Below, one piece after another: positions 18,440 to 28,759 of a DNA stretch of 64,000 bases. The notes under the pieces are model-generated. The model worked only from the letters and a program-made list of their open reading frames with translations. It was not told the DNA's origin and did not search any database. Source of the DNA: Christiangramia sp. OXR-203 (GTDB lineage Bacteria; Bacteroidota; Bacteroidia; Flavobacteriales; Flavobacteriaceae); assembly GCF_034372165.1 (NCBI RefSeq), contig NZ_CP139698.1:1364001-1428000 (forward strand), written 5' to 3'. Numbering within the stretch: position 1 is the stretch's first letter; every line of letters starts with the position of its first letter. Position numbers and translations under genes: made by a program.

Positions 18440-20284
18440 TTATTTGATATCTTCTACGAACTGAGAAAATACTTTTTTATGCATCTCAAGATCAAGATCT
18501 GGTGAAACTGAAACTCTCGCAATGTAATCCTTGTCATCTTCCTTTGTTGTACCCTGCGTTGAGGTAGCTGGTATCGTCCAGTAACAACCTTTTAACTGAC
18601 CGTAACTTACACAATACTTGCTTTCTTCAGGAATCCTGGTGATCATCATAGTGATCAGTTTTTGATTCAGGGATCTTTTGTAAGATTCACGATCTGCAGC
18701 GGTTTCTCCTTTTGTAGGAAGGTCAAGAGAAAATACGGAAGGTGTGAAACCTGCAGCAGCTAATTCTTCAGAAACAAAATTGATCTTTGCTTCGGGAAGT
18801 TCAGATTTAATGAAATTCACAAATTCACGGGTATTCTTATAGGCATCTGCAATTCTTTGATTCATGGACGGTAATTGTTCCGCTAGAATTTCGACCTGCA
18901 GAGAGGTTGCTTCATTATCGCATACTTTCAAATGCGTATCGATCTTATCCATCAATTCGGCAGCTTTTTGATTCGCCACGGCATAACCGGCCGTACATTT
19001 CCCACCACTCGGGAATTTGGATCCACTCACGTAGGAAATTACCCTGATTCCGGCAAGAATACCATCCTCATTGCAGAACTGTACATTCGGACAAAAGGTT
19101 TGATCCAGAATAAAAACAGGATCTACAGCAGCTTCACCATCTGCAGTCTTACGGGTTTTCGCCAGAACTTCCTGTAGTTTTTCAAGTTCGGGAACTTCAA
19201 CACGTGGATTGGTAGGAATTTCAGCAATGATCAGCGGCACTGCATTTTCATTTGCAGCCTGATTCAGCACTTTGTCGGTGCTCTGGACCATATCATTATC
19301 ACCATCTACCGGTAGATCCATGATCTCAACATTATCCAGACAGGCGGCAACGCGACGAGCCTGATCATTAGTTCCCCCATAACAGTTTGGTGGCACAATA
19401 ATTCGAATGCCTTTACCTGGATGTTTGGCTAAGGCATCATCGATAAGCCCCATCATGATCGCGTACTGCATGGAAAGACCACAAGAGCCTACAAGAACTT
19501 TTGAAGTTGTCGCAGTGATCTTCTGAACTTCTTCGATCACTTTTTTAAGATTGACATCATCTTTCTTCGAATTCTCTTCGGAAGAAAGGTTTACCAGTCT
19601 GTGTAGTAATTTATGAGTATCGGCCGGAGTCATCGAAATCGTTTCCCTTCTACGTACATGCTGAATTTCAGAAATATAAGAAGCATTCTTTTCGCCATTT
19701 ACAATAATTACACTACCCAGTTCCTGCTGAAGGCTTAGCAGAAAATCAATATTTTTATCAATATTCAGATCTTTTAGATCTGCTTTTGAAGTGATATAAA
19801 TGCTACTACCATCAAAATCTGGAATTGATTCACCTTCTTTGATCTGTAAGGTCTCAAATTCATATCCATATACACTTCGGAAAAGCTCAAAATTGAAATG
19901 TTCCGGAAGGTTTTCAGAATAAATTATTTGCGTGTTCTTCTTCTCAAATAAATTCTTCCGAAGTACAGCCAGCAGAGGAGTAGTTTGAGATGAAAAACCA
20001 ACAATATGATCAGATTTCAAAGCATTCAATTTACCCACGTACCATTCTAGAATAGAGGAAAGAGGATGTCCTAATCTTATGTAGTCATAGGCGGTTGGAA
20101 GCTCAGCTAGTTTTTCAGCACTATGATCATTATTAGTGTATAATGCCTCAAACTTCTCCAGAAACTCGGTTTTAGCCAGATCTTCATTATAAATATCCAG
20201 TCTGTGAGTAGTTAATTTCACCCAGTCTTCGGGAATGTTCGGGAGTATGTTTTCAATATAATTGGTCACTTTAGACTTTTCCAT
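18440..20284 (-). CDS. PLP-dependent Cys/Met-metabolism-type enzyme with long N-terminal domain
   Basis: The C-terminal two thirds look like a fold-type I PLP enzyme of the cystathionine gamma-synthase group: VGSCGLSMQYAIMMGL, PPNCYGGTNDQARR, IAEIPTNPRVEVP, DQTFCPN, and SGSKFPSGGKCTAGY with the likely Schiff-base lysine. It is much longer (about 614 residues) than the usual 380-400, owing to an N-terminal part of about 230 residues that starts like a second, degenerate aminotransferase domain. ATG 20284 (MEKSKVTN) is preferred; an in-frame ATG at 20320 also exists. It is monocistronic. Whether it makes or breaks a sulfur amino acid cannot be read; no met or cys genes are adjacent. Confidence 0.72.
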   Translation of the reverse strand: MEKSKVTNYIENILPNIPEDWVKLTTHRLDIYNEDLAKTEFLEKFEALYTNNDHSAEKLAELPTAYDYIRLGHPLSSILEWYVGKLNALKSDHIVGFSSQTTPLLAVLRKNLFEKKNTQIIYSENLPEHFNFELFRSVYGYEFETLQIKEGESIPDFDGSSIYITSKADLKDLNIDKNIDFLLSLQQELGSVIIVNGEKNASYISEIQHVRRRETISMTPADTHKLLHRLVNLSSEENSKKDDVNLKKVIEEVQKITATTSKVLVGSCGLSMQYAIMMGLIDDALAKHPGKGIRIIVPPNCYGGTNDQARRVAACLDNVEIMDLPVDGDNDMVQSTDKVLNQAANENAVPLIIAEIPTNPRVEVPELEKLQEVLAKTRKTADGEAAVDPVFILDQTFCPNVQFCNEDGILAGIRVISYVSGSKFPSGGKCTAGYAVANQKAAELMDKIDTHLKVCDNEATSLQVEILAEQLPSMNQRIADAYKNTREFVNFIKSELPEAKINFVSEELAAAGFTPSVFSLDLPTKGETAADRESYKRSLNQKLITMMITRIPEESKYCVSYGQLKGCYWTIPATSTQGTTKEDDKDYIARVSVSPDLDLEMHKKVFSQFVEDIK

Positions 20285-20320
20285 TACCTGTAATTTTAGA
20301 TAGGCGGGAATATAGTTCAA

Positions 20321-20632
20321 ATCACTTATTTTAAGAAAAATTACGATCGCAATTCTCTATGTGGATATTAGGAAAACAAAAAATTTTTGGATGAAAATGA
20401 AAACTGTAGAAATATTATCTGAGATGGTTAATAGGATGCACGTTGTAAACCCTGGAAGTGAAAAAGTTAGAAAAGCGGCAACTGTAATTCAATTATAGTT
20501 TATGACCCTACTCATAAAATACAATTAGATGTTACATCTTATATAGCAGCTACCGCCATCTAATTTTTGGTGAATTTATAACTTATGTTCACTATAAAAT
20601 TACCGAATTAGTAAACGTAGGGATTTCTTAAG
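20321..20632. other. Intergenic gap, one doubtful 35-codon ORF
   Basis: The stretch between two leftward genes holds a 35-codon rightward reading frame (20391-20498, starting MKMKTVEILSEM) that has no recognised relatives and may be a remnant. No terminator hairpin or RNA gene is apparent. Confidence 0.3.
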
Positions 20633-23614
20633 CTATCGTTGTAAACGCAATTTCAGGCTCACTACAGTACCTTTTTCAGGCTCAGATTCAATTTTCAGCG
20701 CATCTTCAATATCATAGTCTAAAAGGGCGAGTCTTTCTTTTACTAAGTTTAAACCTTTGGAGTTATGCAGCGGATTCTTTCCAGCCGTCGAAAAACCAGA
20801 ACCATTGTCGATGATTTTGCAGCACAGAGCATGCTCATCCAGCTTTTTAAAAACTATATCCAGTTTTGGATCTATGCTTTCAACGGTAAATGCATGAACA
20901 AATACATTTTCGACAAATGTTTGAAGAATCATGGTAGGAACCTCTACATCGTAAGTGTCGATCGTAGGATCCAGCTCGAAATGAACCTCTACAGTATTGT
21001 TCATCCGTGTGTTTTCCACCCGTATGTAAGATTGTAAGTATTCGATTTCTTCAACCAGTAAAATTGTTGGTTTGGTACAGTGGTCAAGATTGAGGCGAAT
21101 GAGTTTGGCAAAATCACCCAGGAATATCGTGGCGTTATCGATATCGCTATCCATGATATAATTCTGAATGGAATTCATGGCATTGAAGATAAAATGCGGA
21201 TTCATTTGGGCGAGTAAAGCTTCCATTTTAGTTTCTTCAAATCTTCTTTGAATAGCTCGTTTTTGCCGTTCGAATCGTTTGTTCTTAGCAAGTTCATATT
21301 TATAGATCGCGTATACTATCGCCATTATTGCCAGAAAAATGTAAGTAAAGAACCACCAGGTTTTCCAGAATGGCGGTTTAATATTGAAGTTAAGAACGTT
21401 CTGAGAGTACGTTAATCCTGTGCTGGAATCCAGAACACGAACCTGCACTTCATATTTATTAGCTGGAAGGTATGGCAATAAAATTTCAGAATTGGAGGTT
21501 GGAGTACTCCATTCTTCATCCTGATTTAGCCTGTATTGATATTGTAATTTCTTAGGATATGGATGTGTATTGGTCGAAAAATTGAGCAGCACAGTATTCT
21601 CATCGTAATCAAGATCGAGATCATTTAAAGTATTTTCAGGCAGATCGTATACGCTATTATTAATAGATAAATCTTTTAGTTGAATTTCGATTACACGATT
21701 TGATGATGCAAGAATTTCTTCGATGTTGACCCTTAAAATCCCGTTTTCACTTCCAATATGTAATTCATCATTCGCAATTTTACTACTGAAAAAAGGCTGT
21801 TCCAGGCCTTGTTCTTCATCCAGAAAGATGATTCTGTCTTCCTCCACCAGCGTAATTCCGCGCTCGGTACCTATTATAAGCGTTGTGTCATAAGAATTTA
21901 GAAACGAAATGGTGTTTCCCTGGATGCTGGCTCGAGGAATTTTGCGTACTATTTCAAAGGATTCAGGCCTATCCCGAATAATGTATACATCACCAAATTC
22001 ACTGGAAATAGCGAGATTGTCATTATAAGATATAATATGCCGAAGATTTTTTTCCTTCCAGATTTTAGAATTTAGTAAAGACTTGAAACGACCTTCCTCG
22101 TATCTATAAAGACCAGAAAATACTGATGTGAAATAGGTTTTATTTTCAGTTTGTAGACTGCTAACCACCATGGTTGGTGTATCCTTATGGTCTTGTGGAT
22201 AATAATGGTATGAGAAGGTTTCCAGGTCGTTGTACACCCTAACACCACCATACGGATTGGTTTCGATCAATCTCCCATCGTTCGTGAAATTGATCTCTTC
22301 TGAATGTAATGGCAAATATGTATCCAGTTTTCCATCTTGATTTACCGCAAATAAGCCAATATTAGCATTTATCCAGTACTGGTTATTTGAAGTTTTGATA
22401 TCATAGAAATTAATATCGCTGGCCGCAGTAGAATAATCCAGTTCGTAAAAATGATCTTCATGCTTTGGAAGTGGTAGTGAAGTGGTATCGATATAATTCT
22501 GTTGCCAATTCTTGAATTTTCTCAAAGGAATATCGATCGAATCACTAGAGGATATTATCTGAATACCTTCGTCATGAATATAAGCTGAAGTTCCATTGAT
22601 CTTTGCAAACCCCTTTATATAATGCCCCTTCAGTTCCTCGAATTTTATTAAAGGTTCTAACTGGATCTCGTAAAGTCCCGAGTTCAAAGTTCCTACGTAT
22701 AATCTTTGAAATAATGCATCATAAGCGAGGGAAAATATGTCTTTACCTGGTATCCCAAAGGAATTTGAGCGATTGCTGAAATCTTCATTCAGTTCGAAAA
22801 CACCCCCATTACTGTCATAAATTCCCCAGGCTGCGGCATAGATAGTAGCGTCCCTCGTTTTTACATAATCCCAGATTATTGAACTCCCAAGTTCTTCTGA
22901 AACAAGGTCTTCTGATTTTATATATTCTGAAATTTCAGATTTAGTATAATGCCCCTTATTACTGCTGAGGATACTGCTATTATCAACGAATGCAGAATAG
23001 ATATACTTTTGATCGTTAACCTGGTTCAGACTGAATGACCCTTCCGAAATGACTTTAAATACTCCGGTTCTGTAGGTTGTAACATAGAGTTCCTCTTCAA
23101 ATTCGAAAAATCCGGAAACTCTTAGTAGAGCCTCAGACCCCTCATTTTTCCAGGACTGTGTATCAAATGTTTTCAAATCAACTCTTGAAACACCATCACT
23201 AGTTCCAACATACATATAATCTTTGTATGGAAAAAGATGTACGATCTCATCATGAACGAGTCCGTCTTTTGTAGAAATGATCTGGAAATCATCACCATCA
23301 TAAACACTTATCCCGCCACCGTAACTTCCAAACCAGATTCTGTTCTGCTTATCCTCAGTGATCGCCCAGCAACTATTCAGGGCCAGACCATCTTCTTCAA
23401 AATAGCTTTGAAAAATATTGTTCTGTTTACTTACGATCCCGTTTTCTGTTCCTATCCATAACACATTTTTGCTATCAACGAACAGTGCGCGGACGGCATT
23501 ATTGGGCAGTTCATTCGCAGCAGAATAGTTCCTGGAGGGAAAGTTCTGAGCCCAGATGCACTGGACACAGAAAAGAAGGCATATAAAGCTTCTATTGATT
23601 TTGTAAGATAGCAT
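20633..23614 (-). CDS. Beta-propeller/Y_Y_Y sensor histidine kinase, LytS type
   Basis: The 993-residue protein has a signal peptide (ending CIWAQ), a large periplasmic part with repeated propeller blades (motifs such as NVLWIGTENGI, NRIWFGSYGGGIS and QRLYVGTLNSGLYEI), a Y_Y_Y domain near residues 670-735, one membrane span (WWFFTYIFLAIMAIVYAIY) and a cytoplasmic LytS-like kinase. The phospho-accepting histidine is in NPHFIFNAMNSIQ and the ATPase has DNGSGFS. It overlaps the upstream response regulator gene by 23 bases, so the two form a pair. Relatives regulate cell-surface or nutrient genes; the signal here is unknown. Confidence 0.9.
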   Translation of the reverse strand: MLSYKINRSFICLLFCVQCIWAQNFPSRNYSAANELPNNAVRALFVDSKNVLWIGTENGIVSKQNNIFQSYFEEDGLALNSCWAITEDKQNRIWFGSYGGGISVYDGDDFQIISTKDGLVHDEIVHLFPYKDYMYVGTSDGVSRVDLKTFDTQSWKNEGSEALLRVSGFFEFEEELYVTTYRTGVFKVISEGSFSLNQVNDQKYIYSAFVDNSSILSSNKGHYTKSEISEYIKSEDLVSEELGSSIIWDYVKTRDATIYAAAWGIYDSNGGVFELNEDFSNRSNSFGIPGKDIFSLAYDALFQRLYVGTLNSGLYEIQLEPLIKFEELKGHYIKGFAKINGTSAYIHDEGIQIISSSDSIDIPLRKFKNWQQNYIDTTSLPLPKHEDHFYELDYSTAASDINFYDIKTSNNQYWINANIGLFAVNQDGKLDTYLPLHSEEINFTNDGRLIETNPYGGVRVYNDLETFSYHYYPQDHKDTPTMVVSSLQTENKTYFTSVFSGLYRYEEGRFKSLLNSKIWKEKNLRHIISYNDNLAISSEFGDVYIIRDRPESFEIVRKIPRASIQGNTISFLNSYDTTLIIGTERGITLVEEDRIIFLDEEQGLEQPFFSSKIANDELHIGSENGILRVNIEEILASSNRVIEIQLKDLSINNSVYDLPENTLNDLDLDYDENTVLLNFSTNTHPYPKKLQYQYRLNQDEEWSTPTSNSEILLPYLPANKYEVQVRVLDSSTGLTYSQNVLNFNIKPPFWKTWWFFTYIFLAIMAIVYAIYKYELAKNKRFERQKRAIQRRFEETKMEALLAQMNPHFIFNAMNSIQNYIMDSDIDNATIFLGDFAKLIRLNLDHCTKPTILLVEEIEYLQSYIRVENTRMNNTVEVHFELDPTIDTYDVEVPTMILQTFVENVFVHAFTVESIDPKLDIVFKKLDEHALCCKIIDNGSGFSTAGKNPLHNSKGLNLVKERLALLDYDIEDALKIESEPEKGTVVSLKLRLQR

Positions 23615-24341
23615 TGATGAATTCCTCTTCTTTACGAAAGGAAACCGGAAGTTTCTCTCCGTTGGTTAACTCAACTTCCTTGTTCGCTTTATGGTAGCGC
23701 ACAACAAAGTTCAGGTTGATGACATAACTTTTATGTATTCTTAGAAATGCTGAAGGGAGGATTTCTTCTACAAACTTAAGTGTTTTTGTGGCAGTTTTGG
23801 TAGTTCCATCAATACCTTTGATCGAACAATAATTACTTTCGGCCTTACAATAGAGGATCTGGTTAGAATGAATTAGCTCAAAACCTTCCAGCGTAGGAAA
23901 GGCAAGTTTCGCTATATTTTGATCATTTACATTCAAATTTTCCAGCAGTAACGTCAATTTATCTTTTGTAGATAATTTTCTTTTTCGTTCCTCAAAACGC
24001 TTGATCGCATCACCCAGGTCAATATGATTGATAGGTTTCAGGATATAATCCAGAGCACTCTGCCTTATGGCCTGAACAGCGAAACGGTTATGAGCGGTGG
24101 TAAATATCACTTCAAAATTTATAAGATCGAATTGCTTGAATAATTCAAAACCACTCTTTTCAGGCATCTGAATATCAAGAAATACCAACTCAGGCGCATG
24201 GTTATTTATAGCAACAACGCCAGAGTCAACAGAATGGCACTTGGCTACAATATTGAATTTGTTCGGAAAATATCTTAGAAGCGTTTTTTCAAGTACATTT
24301 TGTGCACTTAGCTCGTCGTCGATTATAACTACTTTGATCAT
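23592..24341 (-). CDS. LytTR-family response regulator
   Basis: A 249-residue regulator. The receiver domain has the acidic pair IIDDE at the N-terminus, the phospho-acceptor aspartate in PELVFLDIQMPEKSGFE, a conserved threonine and lysine (FTTAHNR, LDYILKPI). The LytTR DNA-binding domain follows (ILYCKAESNYCSIKG, PSAFLRIHKSYVINL). It is the partner of the LytS-like kinase immediately downstream, with which it overlaps. It is the first gene of the two-gene operon. Confidence 0.92.
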   Translation of the reverse strand: MIKVVIIDDELSAQNVLEKTLLRYFPNKFNIVAKCHSVDSGVVAINNHAPELVFLDIQMPEKSGFELFKQFDLINFEVIFTTAHNRFAVQAIRQSALDYILKPINHIDLGDAIKRFEERKRKLSTKDKLTLLLENLNVNDQNIAKLAFPTLEGFELIHSNQILYCKAESNYCSIKGIDGTTKTATKTLKFVEEILPSAFLRIHKSYVINLNFVVRYHKANKEVELTNGEKLPVSFRKEEEFINAILQNQ

Positions 24342-24424
24342 GCCATAAACTTACATATTTGCAAAGATATGACCATAGGGTAAAAGCTGTAAAAAAGTCG
24401 CAAGACTTATTGAGCTTTTATAAT

Positions 24425-24452
24425 GCAAAAAGCCACTATTATAAATAGTGGC
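24425..24452 (-). terminator. Intrinsic terminator of the XusAB-like operon
   Basis: A nine-base perfect stem (GCCACTATT / AATAGTGGC, 24432-24452) with a three-base loop and a T-run on the minus strand, 45 bases beyond the DUF4374 stop. Confidence 0.82.
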
Positions 24453-24496
24453 CTTTCGCCTTCAGAAAACAGAATAATGTGGTTGAGTTATTACAC

Positions 24497-25858
24497 TTAG
24501 AACGCTCCTATAAAGTGACTACCCTGAGTGTTCACCAGTTCAGCACCTTTAGTAACTTCTGCAGTCTCGGTATCAACAATATAAATGTTTCCATTTTCGC
24601 CAACCGGAGCCTGCGTAAGATAAATTTCGGTACCATCTACTGCAAATCCCTGGTATTGGAAAAGGTAGAAATTAGGGTCGTAAGGAATAGCGTCGATCTT
24701 TTGTGCTGTCTTGGAATTCAGGTCTATTAAAGCAAAATATCCCTGTGCACCAGCAACACCTTCAGCCGATCCGGCATGTCGATAAGCAAGCACAGCCTTT
24801 CCATTCGATGTTGGTCTCCATGCAAGGATATAAGCATCATCTACGCCTAGAGCTTCGTCAAGATTGAATACATAAGAGTCATCATATTCATTATCTGAGT
24901 CGATCTTTAAAATATGTGAACCTTGTGGATCACCCTGATTTGCCTGGTATACACTTCCATTATATTCAAAGGCATTTATGCTACGATACCCGTTAGTATT
25001 ACCAAGTCCAACTTCAGAAACGATCACTTCAGGGTTTAGAAGAGATGGATAATCAAGAACAATAGATCTGGAGGCTAAAACTTCACCATTATTATCTCTC
25101 TCTCCAGTTTCTGGATCTACCTTACTAAGTCTCGCACCAATATAGATTTTATCACCCGCTGCATTTAGAGTTGGCATATCGATTCTTGAGATGTAATACC
25201 CTGCAGCTTCATCTTCAGCAGAAAGAGGTACACTATGTTCCTGAAATTCCTTGATTGCAGAATTTTGCAAATCCAGGGTTACAATTCCCATGGTAGCTTC
25301 AGTACGAACATAAAAATCATCTGATGAATCGTCTGGAGTATCATTATCACTAAATTCGTTTTCAGTATTTACATATACTGCAGCTCCGGTCTGGTCTCCA
25401 TCAAAAAGTTTGATCCATCTTGGTGCAGATCCTACATAGGGAGCAATACTGATCTCAGAACCTGTTTGTTCGAAATTTTGTCCACCTAGAACATTGTATT
25501 TTGTGTAGTTTCCACCAGTATCCCCGGCATAGCTAATATTGAAAATAGTGCTTCCATCTTCTGAAGCCTGTAAACGTGCAGTTCGATTCGACGGAACAAT
25601 AAATCCATTTTCAAATGGTTCTATAGAAAAGTCAGGATTTTTTGCATCTTCGCTTGAAACTGAATAGATTAAAGTTCCTCCATTTCCATCACCTGGCTCT
25701 TCGCCCATTTTTGCTGCAGCAACGGTAATCCAGCGGCTTTCGGTCTCTGGTTCACGAATAATATCATCTGTGCTATCGTCGCTACTACAGGAGGACATAA
25801 GTCCAACGACTGCTATCGCGCTAAAAATTGACTTAAAGTTGAAATAATTACGATTCAT
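24497..25858 (-). CDS. DUF4374 surface lipoprotein, XusB-like siderophore-binding protein
   Basis: The 453-residue protein begins with a lipoprotein signal (VVGLMSSCSSDDSTDD: lipobox cysteine followed by acidic residues, the flavobacterial surface-export style). The rest is a beta-propeller of DUF4374 type (RWIKLFDGDQTGAAVY, GDKIYIGARLSKVDPETGER, TNGYRSINAFEYNGSVYQAN). Family knowledge: the Bacteroides DUF4374 lipoprotein XusB captures ferric enterobactin for its TonB receptor XusA. Here it follows a TonB receptor gene by 18 bases, the same pairing, so iron-siderophore capture at the cell surface is the likely role. A PepSY XusC-type gene is not in the operon. Confidence 0.82.
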   Translation of the reverse strand: MNRNYFNFKSIFSAIAVVGLMSSCSSDDSTDDIIREPETESRWITVAAAKMGEEPGDGNGGTLIYSVSSEDAKNPDFSIEPFENGFIVPSNRTARLQASEDGSTIFNISYAGDTGGNYTKYNVLGGQNFEQTGSEISIAPYVGSAPRWIKLFDGDQTGAAVYVNTENEFSDNDTPDDSSDDFYVRTEATMGIVTLDLQNSAIKEFQEHSVPLSAEDEAAGYYISRIDMPTLNAAGDKIYIGARLSKVDPETGERDNNGEVLASRSIVLDYPSLLNPEVIVSEVGLGNTNGYRSINAFEYNGSVYQANQGDPQGSHILKIDSDNEYDDSYVFNLDEALGVDDAYILAWRPTSNGKAVLAYRHAGSAEGVAGAQGYFALIDLNSKTAQKIDAIPYDPNFYLFQYQGFAVDGTEIYLTQAPVGENGNIYIVDTETAEVTKGAELVNTQGSHFIGAF

Positions 25859-25875
25859 GTTATGAGTAATTTTGG

Positions 25876-28284
25876 TTAGAATTTATTTAATGAATAGTTT
25901 AATTTTAAGTAGAATGCTCTTCCAGGTTTTTGAACTGAAAGATTGTCAAAAACAGCCTCGTCTAAAATGTTCTTTACGTCGAAGCTTACTACAATATCCT
26001 TCCGAGGAAATGTAAAGCTCAAACCGAGATCATGAGTAAGCTGTTGTGGTACTTTAAAAAAGTCGTCTCCAACAGTATTAGGCCCTTGAGGCACCAAGTA
26101 TGAAAATTCATCTGTGAAGTACATATTGTAGAAAAGATCCAATCTCGATTTCTTCTGAAGTAGATTTTTAAGCGTATATCTGGCATTTCCACTCATAGTA
26201 AGAAATGGAGTATTTGGCACATCAATTTCAGATCCCCTGTTATCGATTTTAAGGTCAAAACGGGAAACATTGAAATTGAAATCCAGATTGTTATTGTAGG
26301 AGTAATTGAATTGTGCATCAAAACCCTTGGAAGTTCCGCTGCCCTGGTTCACGTATAAGATCAATTCATCATCTACATTCAGGGACGTTTCAATAGGCAA
26401 TCCAATTCTATCTTTAATGTTTCGTAGAAAAAGATTCGTGGTTATTCCTATCCTGTGTCTTTGGTAATTAAAAGTACCTAATCTTAATCCTACATTGAAA
26501 TTGTTACTTTGCTCTGGGTTGATACTAGAATTTGCTACCACATTATCTCCATCATTTCCAAAGATTTCAGTTTCTTCTGGTAGTCTAACGGCCTTTTCCG
26601 CAGAGGTGAGAAGCATTACTTCTGGAGTTATCGCGTAGGATAGTGCAAATCCATAACCTTCATATTCTTTATTGCTACTTACGGTCTCGTTAACTATTCT
26701 CCTGTCGCCAGTAATATCTATTACGAAGGCAGGATCTGTACTAATAGTTTTCTGCTGATAATATTTTCCAAAAATGCTACTCTTCAGTTTATTTTCGAAA
26801 GCATTTAATTCATACGTAAGCGAAATAATGTTTTTGCGCAGATCTCTTGTACCTACAAAGCTATTTTCGAATTCAGAATCCAGTGCATCACTGTCTTCGC
26901 GATCTATGGAACTATACAAATGATTGACTAGAAAAGTATGATTATCTGTAATGGAGTAGGAGAGTCCGGTTCTTATAGAAGCAACATTTCTGTCAATTTT
27001 AGCGAGGGTCGGGCCTCCTTCTTGTTGGGAGCCCCAGGTATATTGGTATTCATTTCCTCTAAAATCTATGGCTCGTTCTCCATTCCAGCTGTAAGCCCAG
27101 GCAAGAGTATCTGTTACCTGGCGGTCACGTTTTCCATAATAAGCATTTACTTTAGCGTCCAGACCATCTGTAAATAAATCTGATTTTTGATAACTCAGAT
27201 TTGCTAAAGCAGCCTGTGATACAAAAAAGCGGTCTTTATAGGGAGTAATGGTCATAAATGCTCCATGCTGAACTTCTTTGTAATCATCAGATCCAGTGAA
27301 GCCAACAAAAAGTTGATCTGCCCACGAAACATCGGTATATCCTAATTGTACAATCCCACCTGTAGAACGATATGCATCATTGAACCTTCTTGCAGTAATA
27401 GGAGTTTGAACTCCTCCAAGACCTGTAACTACAACACTTCTGCCGGAAACTTCGTAATCATTATCTGAATAATTGTGAAAACCTGATGCTTTTATGGTAA
27501 ATCCGCTATCATCAAAGCGATACAAACCATTCATCGAAGCCTGGAACGTATTAAATGATCCATATGAAACGGAGGCATTTAAACTGGTGTTCATAGATTG
27601 ATTTAATACAATATTGATGGCACCACCCAAAGCATCGTCAGACAGATGTCCGGGAACCACTCCCTTATACACTTCAATTTGCTGGATAAGTGATGGCGGA
27701 ATACTATTTAAATTGAAAGATGAACCAAAAGTAGAAATTGGAATTCCGTCAATAAATATGCGAACAGCACTCCCGGATAGTCCATTCAGACTAAATTGAA
27801 TATCTGATCCTAAACCACCATTTTGTCTGAGTTTGACTCCAACCGTATTATTAAGAAGTTCAGTAGTCTGAATATTTCTTTGGCTAGCTTCTTCAGTATT
27901 AATGACATTGATAGCAAAACCAGTTTTCTCAAGTTTCGTTTTTTTGGATTCTCCCTGAATTGCCACTTCATCAAGTTCATAATCACCTTCATTCTTTAGC
28001 TGAATATCATGTGTTACATAATTTGAGTCTAAAATTACCTGATGAAAACTTACGGATTTATTGGTGTTAACTTCCAGAAGATATGTACCTGTAGGTACAT
28101 TCTTAAATAAATAGATCCCATTCCCATTTGTACGGGTAGTTCGACTATAATTTGGTCGACTTAATTTTATCTCGGCATTCGCTACGATATATTTATTAGC
28201 ATCAGTAATCTCGCCTTTTAGTTGCGACTGACTAAATAAAATCGTTGGTAGTATAAGTATAAGTATTAAAATCGTTCGGGTCAT
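25876..28284 (-). CDS. TonB-dependent outer-membrane receptor, XusA-like
   Basis: The 802-residue receptor has a signal peptide (ILILILPTILFSQ), a carboxypeptidase-regulatory-like domain (residues 20-95), a TonB box-like ELDEVAIQG, a plug domain (NNTVGVKLRQNGGLGSDIQFS, RIFIDGIPI, GGAINIVLN) and a 22-strand barrel ending in an aromatic residue as outer-membrane beta-barrels do. It is co-transcribed with the DUF4374 lipoprotein. Together they resemble the XusAB xenosiderophore system. A good regulated promoter lies just upstream. Confidence 0.9.
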   Translation of the reverse strand: MTRTILILILILPTILFSQSQLKGEITDANKYIVANAEIKLSRPNYSRTTRTNGNGIYLFKNVPTGTYLLEVNTNKSVSFHQVILDSNYVTHDIQLKNEGDYELDEVAIQGESKKTKLEKTGFAINVINTEEASQRNIQTTELLNNTVGVKLRQNGGLGSDIQFSLNGLSGSAVRIFIDGIPISTFGSSFNLNSIPPSLIQQIEVYKGVVPGHLSDDALGGAINIVLNQSMNTSLNASVSYGSFNTFQASMNGLYRFDDSGFTIKASGFHNYSDNDYEVSGRSVVVTGLGGVQTPITARRFNDAYRSTGGIVQLGYTDVSWADQLFVGFTGSDDYKEVQHGAFMTITPYKDRFFVSQAALANLSYQKSDLFTDGLDAKVNAYYGKRDRQVTDTLAWAYSWNGERAIDFRGNEYQYTWGSQQEGGPTLAKIDRNVASIRTGLSYSITDNHTFLVNHLYSSIDREDSDALDSEFENSFVGTRDLRKNIISLTYELNAFENKLKSSIFGKYYQQKTISTDPAFVIDITGDRRIVNETVSSNKEYEGYGFALSYAITPEVMLLTSAEKAVRLPEETEIFGNDGDNVVANSSINPEQSNNFNVGLRLGTFNYQRHRIGITTNLFLRNIKDRIGLPIETSLNVDDELILYVNQGSGTSKGFDAQFNYSYNNNLDFNFNVSRFDLKIDNRGSEIDVPNTPFLTMSGNARYTLKNLLQKKSRLDLFYNMYFTDEFSYLVPQGPNTVGDDFFKVPQQLTHDLGLSFTFPRKDIVVSFDVKNILDEAVFDNLSVQKPGRAFYLKLNYSLNKF

Positions 28285-28302
28285 TGTAGTAGTAATTCAG
28301 GA

Positions 28303-28333
28303 CAAAATTATACCTATTTAGACTAAATCCAAA
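28303..28333 (-). promoter_or_regulatory. Bacteroidota promoter with a 6-1-6 dyad (Fur-like) in the spacer
   Basis: On the minus strand TTTG is followed after 19 bases by TAATTTTG, a full match to the Bacteroidota -33/-7 consensus. The spacer holds the perfect inverted repeat ATTTAG-A-CTAAAT (28316-28328), well placed to block polymerase. The downstream operon looks like iron acquisition, so a Fur-type repressor is the natural guess. The start codon is about 20 bases downstream of the -7 box. Confidence 0.65.
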
Positions 28334-28759
28334 TAAAAATAACAGCAAAAATCATTTATTTCGCATCAATTTGAAATACAGGTAGATATAATGTTAAAAT
28401 GTAGAAGGGGACTCGTGGTTGAATTTTATTAGACACTTTTGAGCAGATCGCACTGGATCAATTGAATTGAAGTGATTCTACAGTTAACTGTGATGCAGAT
28501 TTTATCAATTAAAAATACTGAGTAATTTAAAATTGATTATTCTCACTTTTCAAGGAGTTCCTATTGCAGCCAGGATTGGTGCCTTGCATGCAAAATAGTT
28601 TTCTTTTGAATGGTTAAAAGAAATGTCTTGTGGAAATGCTCAATGGAGAAAGTTAAACCTGTGTAATAATTCGAAGGAGATAATTATAAGATGAGAGCGA
28701 TATAAACAAACTATTTGCAGGTAGGAGGAACAGCTTGGAATCTTTCGCTATTACTTGTA
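28334..28759. other. Intergenic gap
   Basis: About 425 bases between the receptor promoter and the response regulator stop. Translation in six frames gives only short frames, and I see no hairpin with a T-run, tRNA or known riboswitch pattern. Confidence 0.5.
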
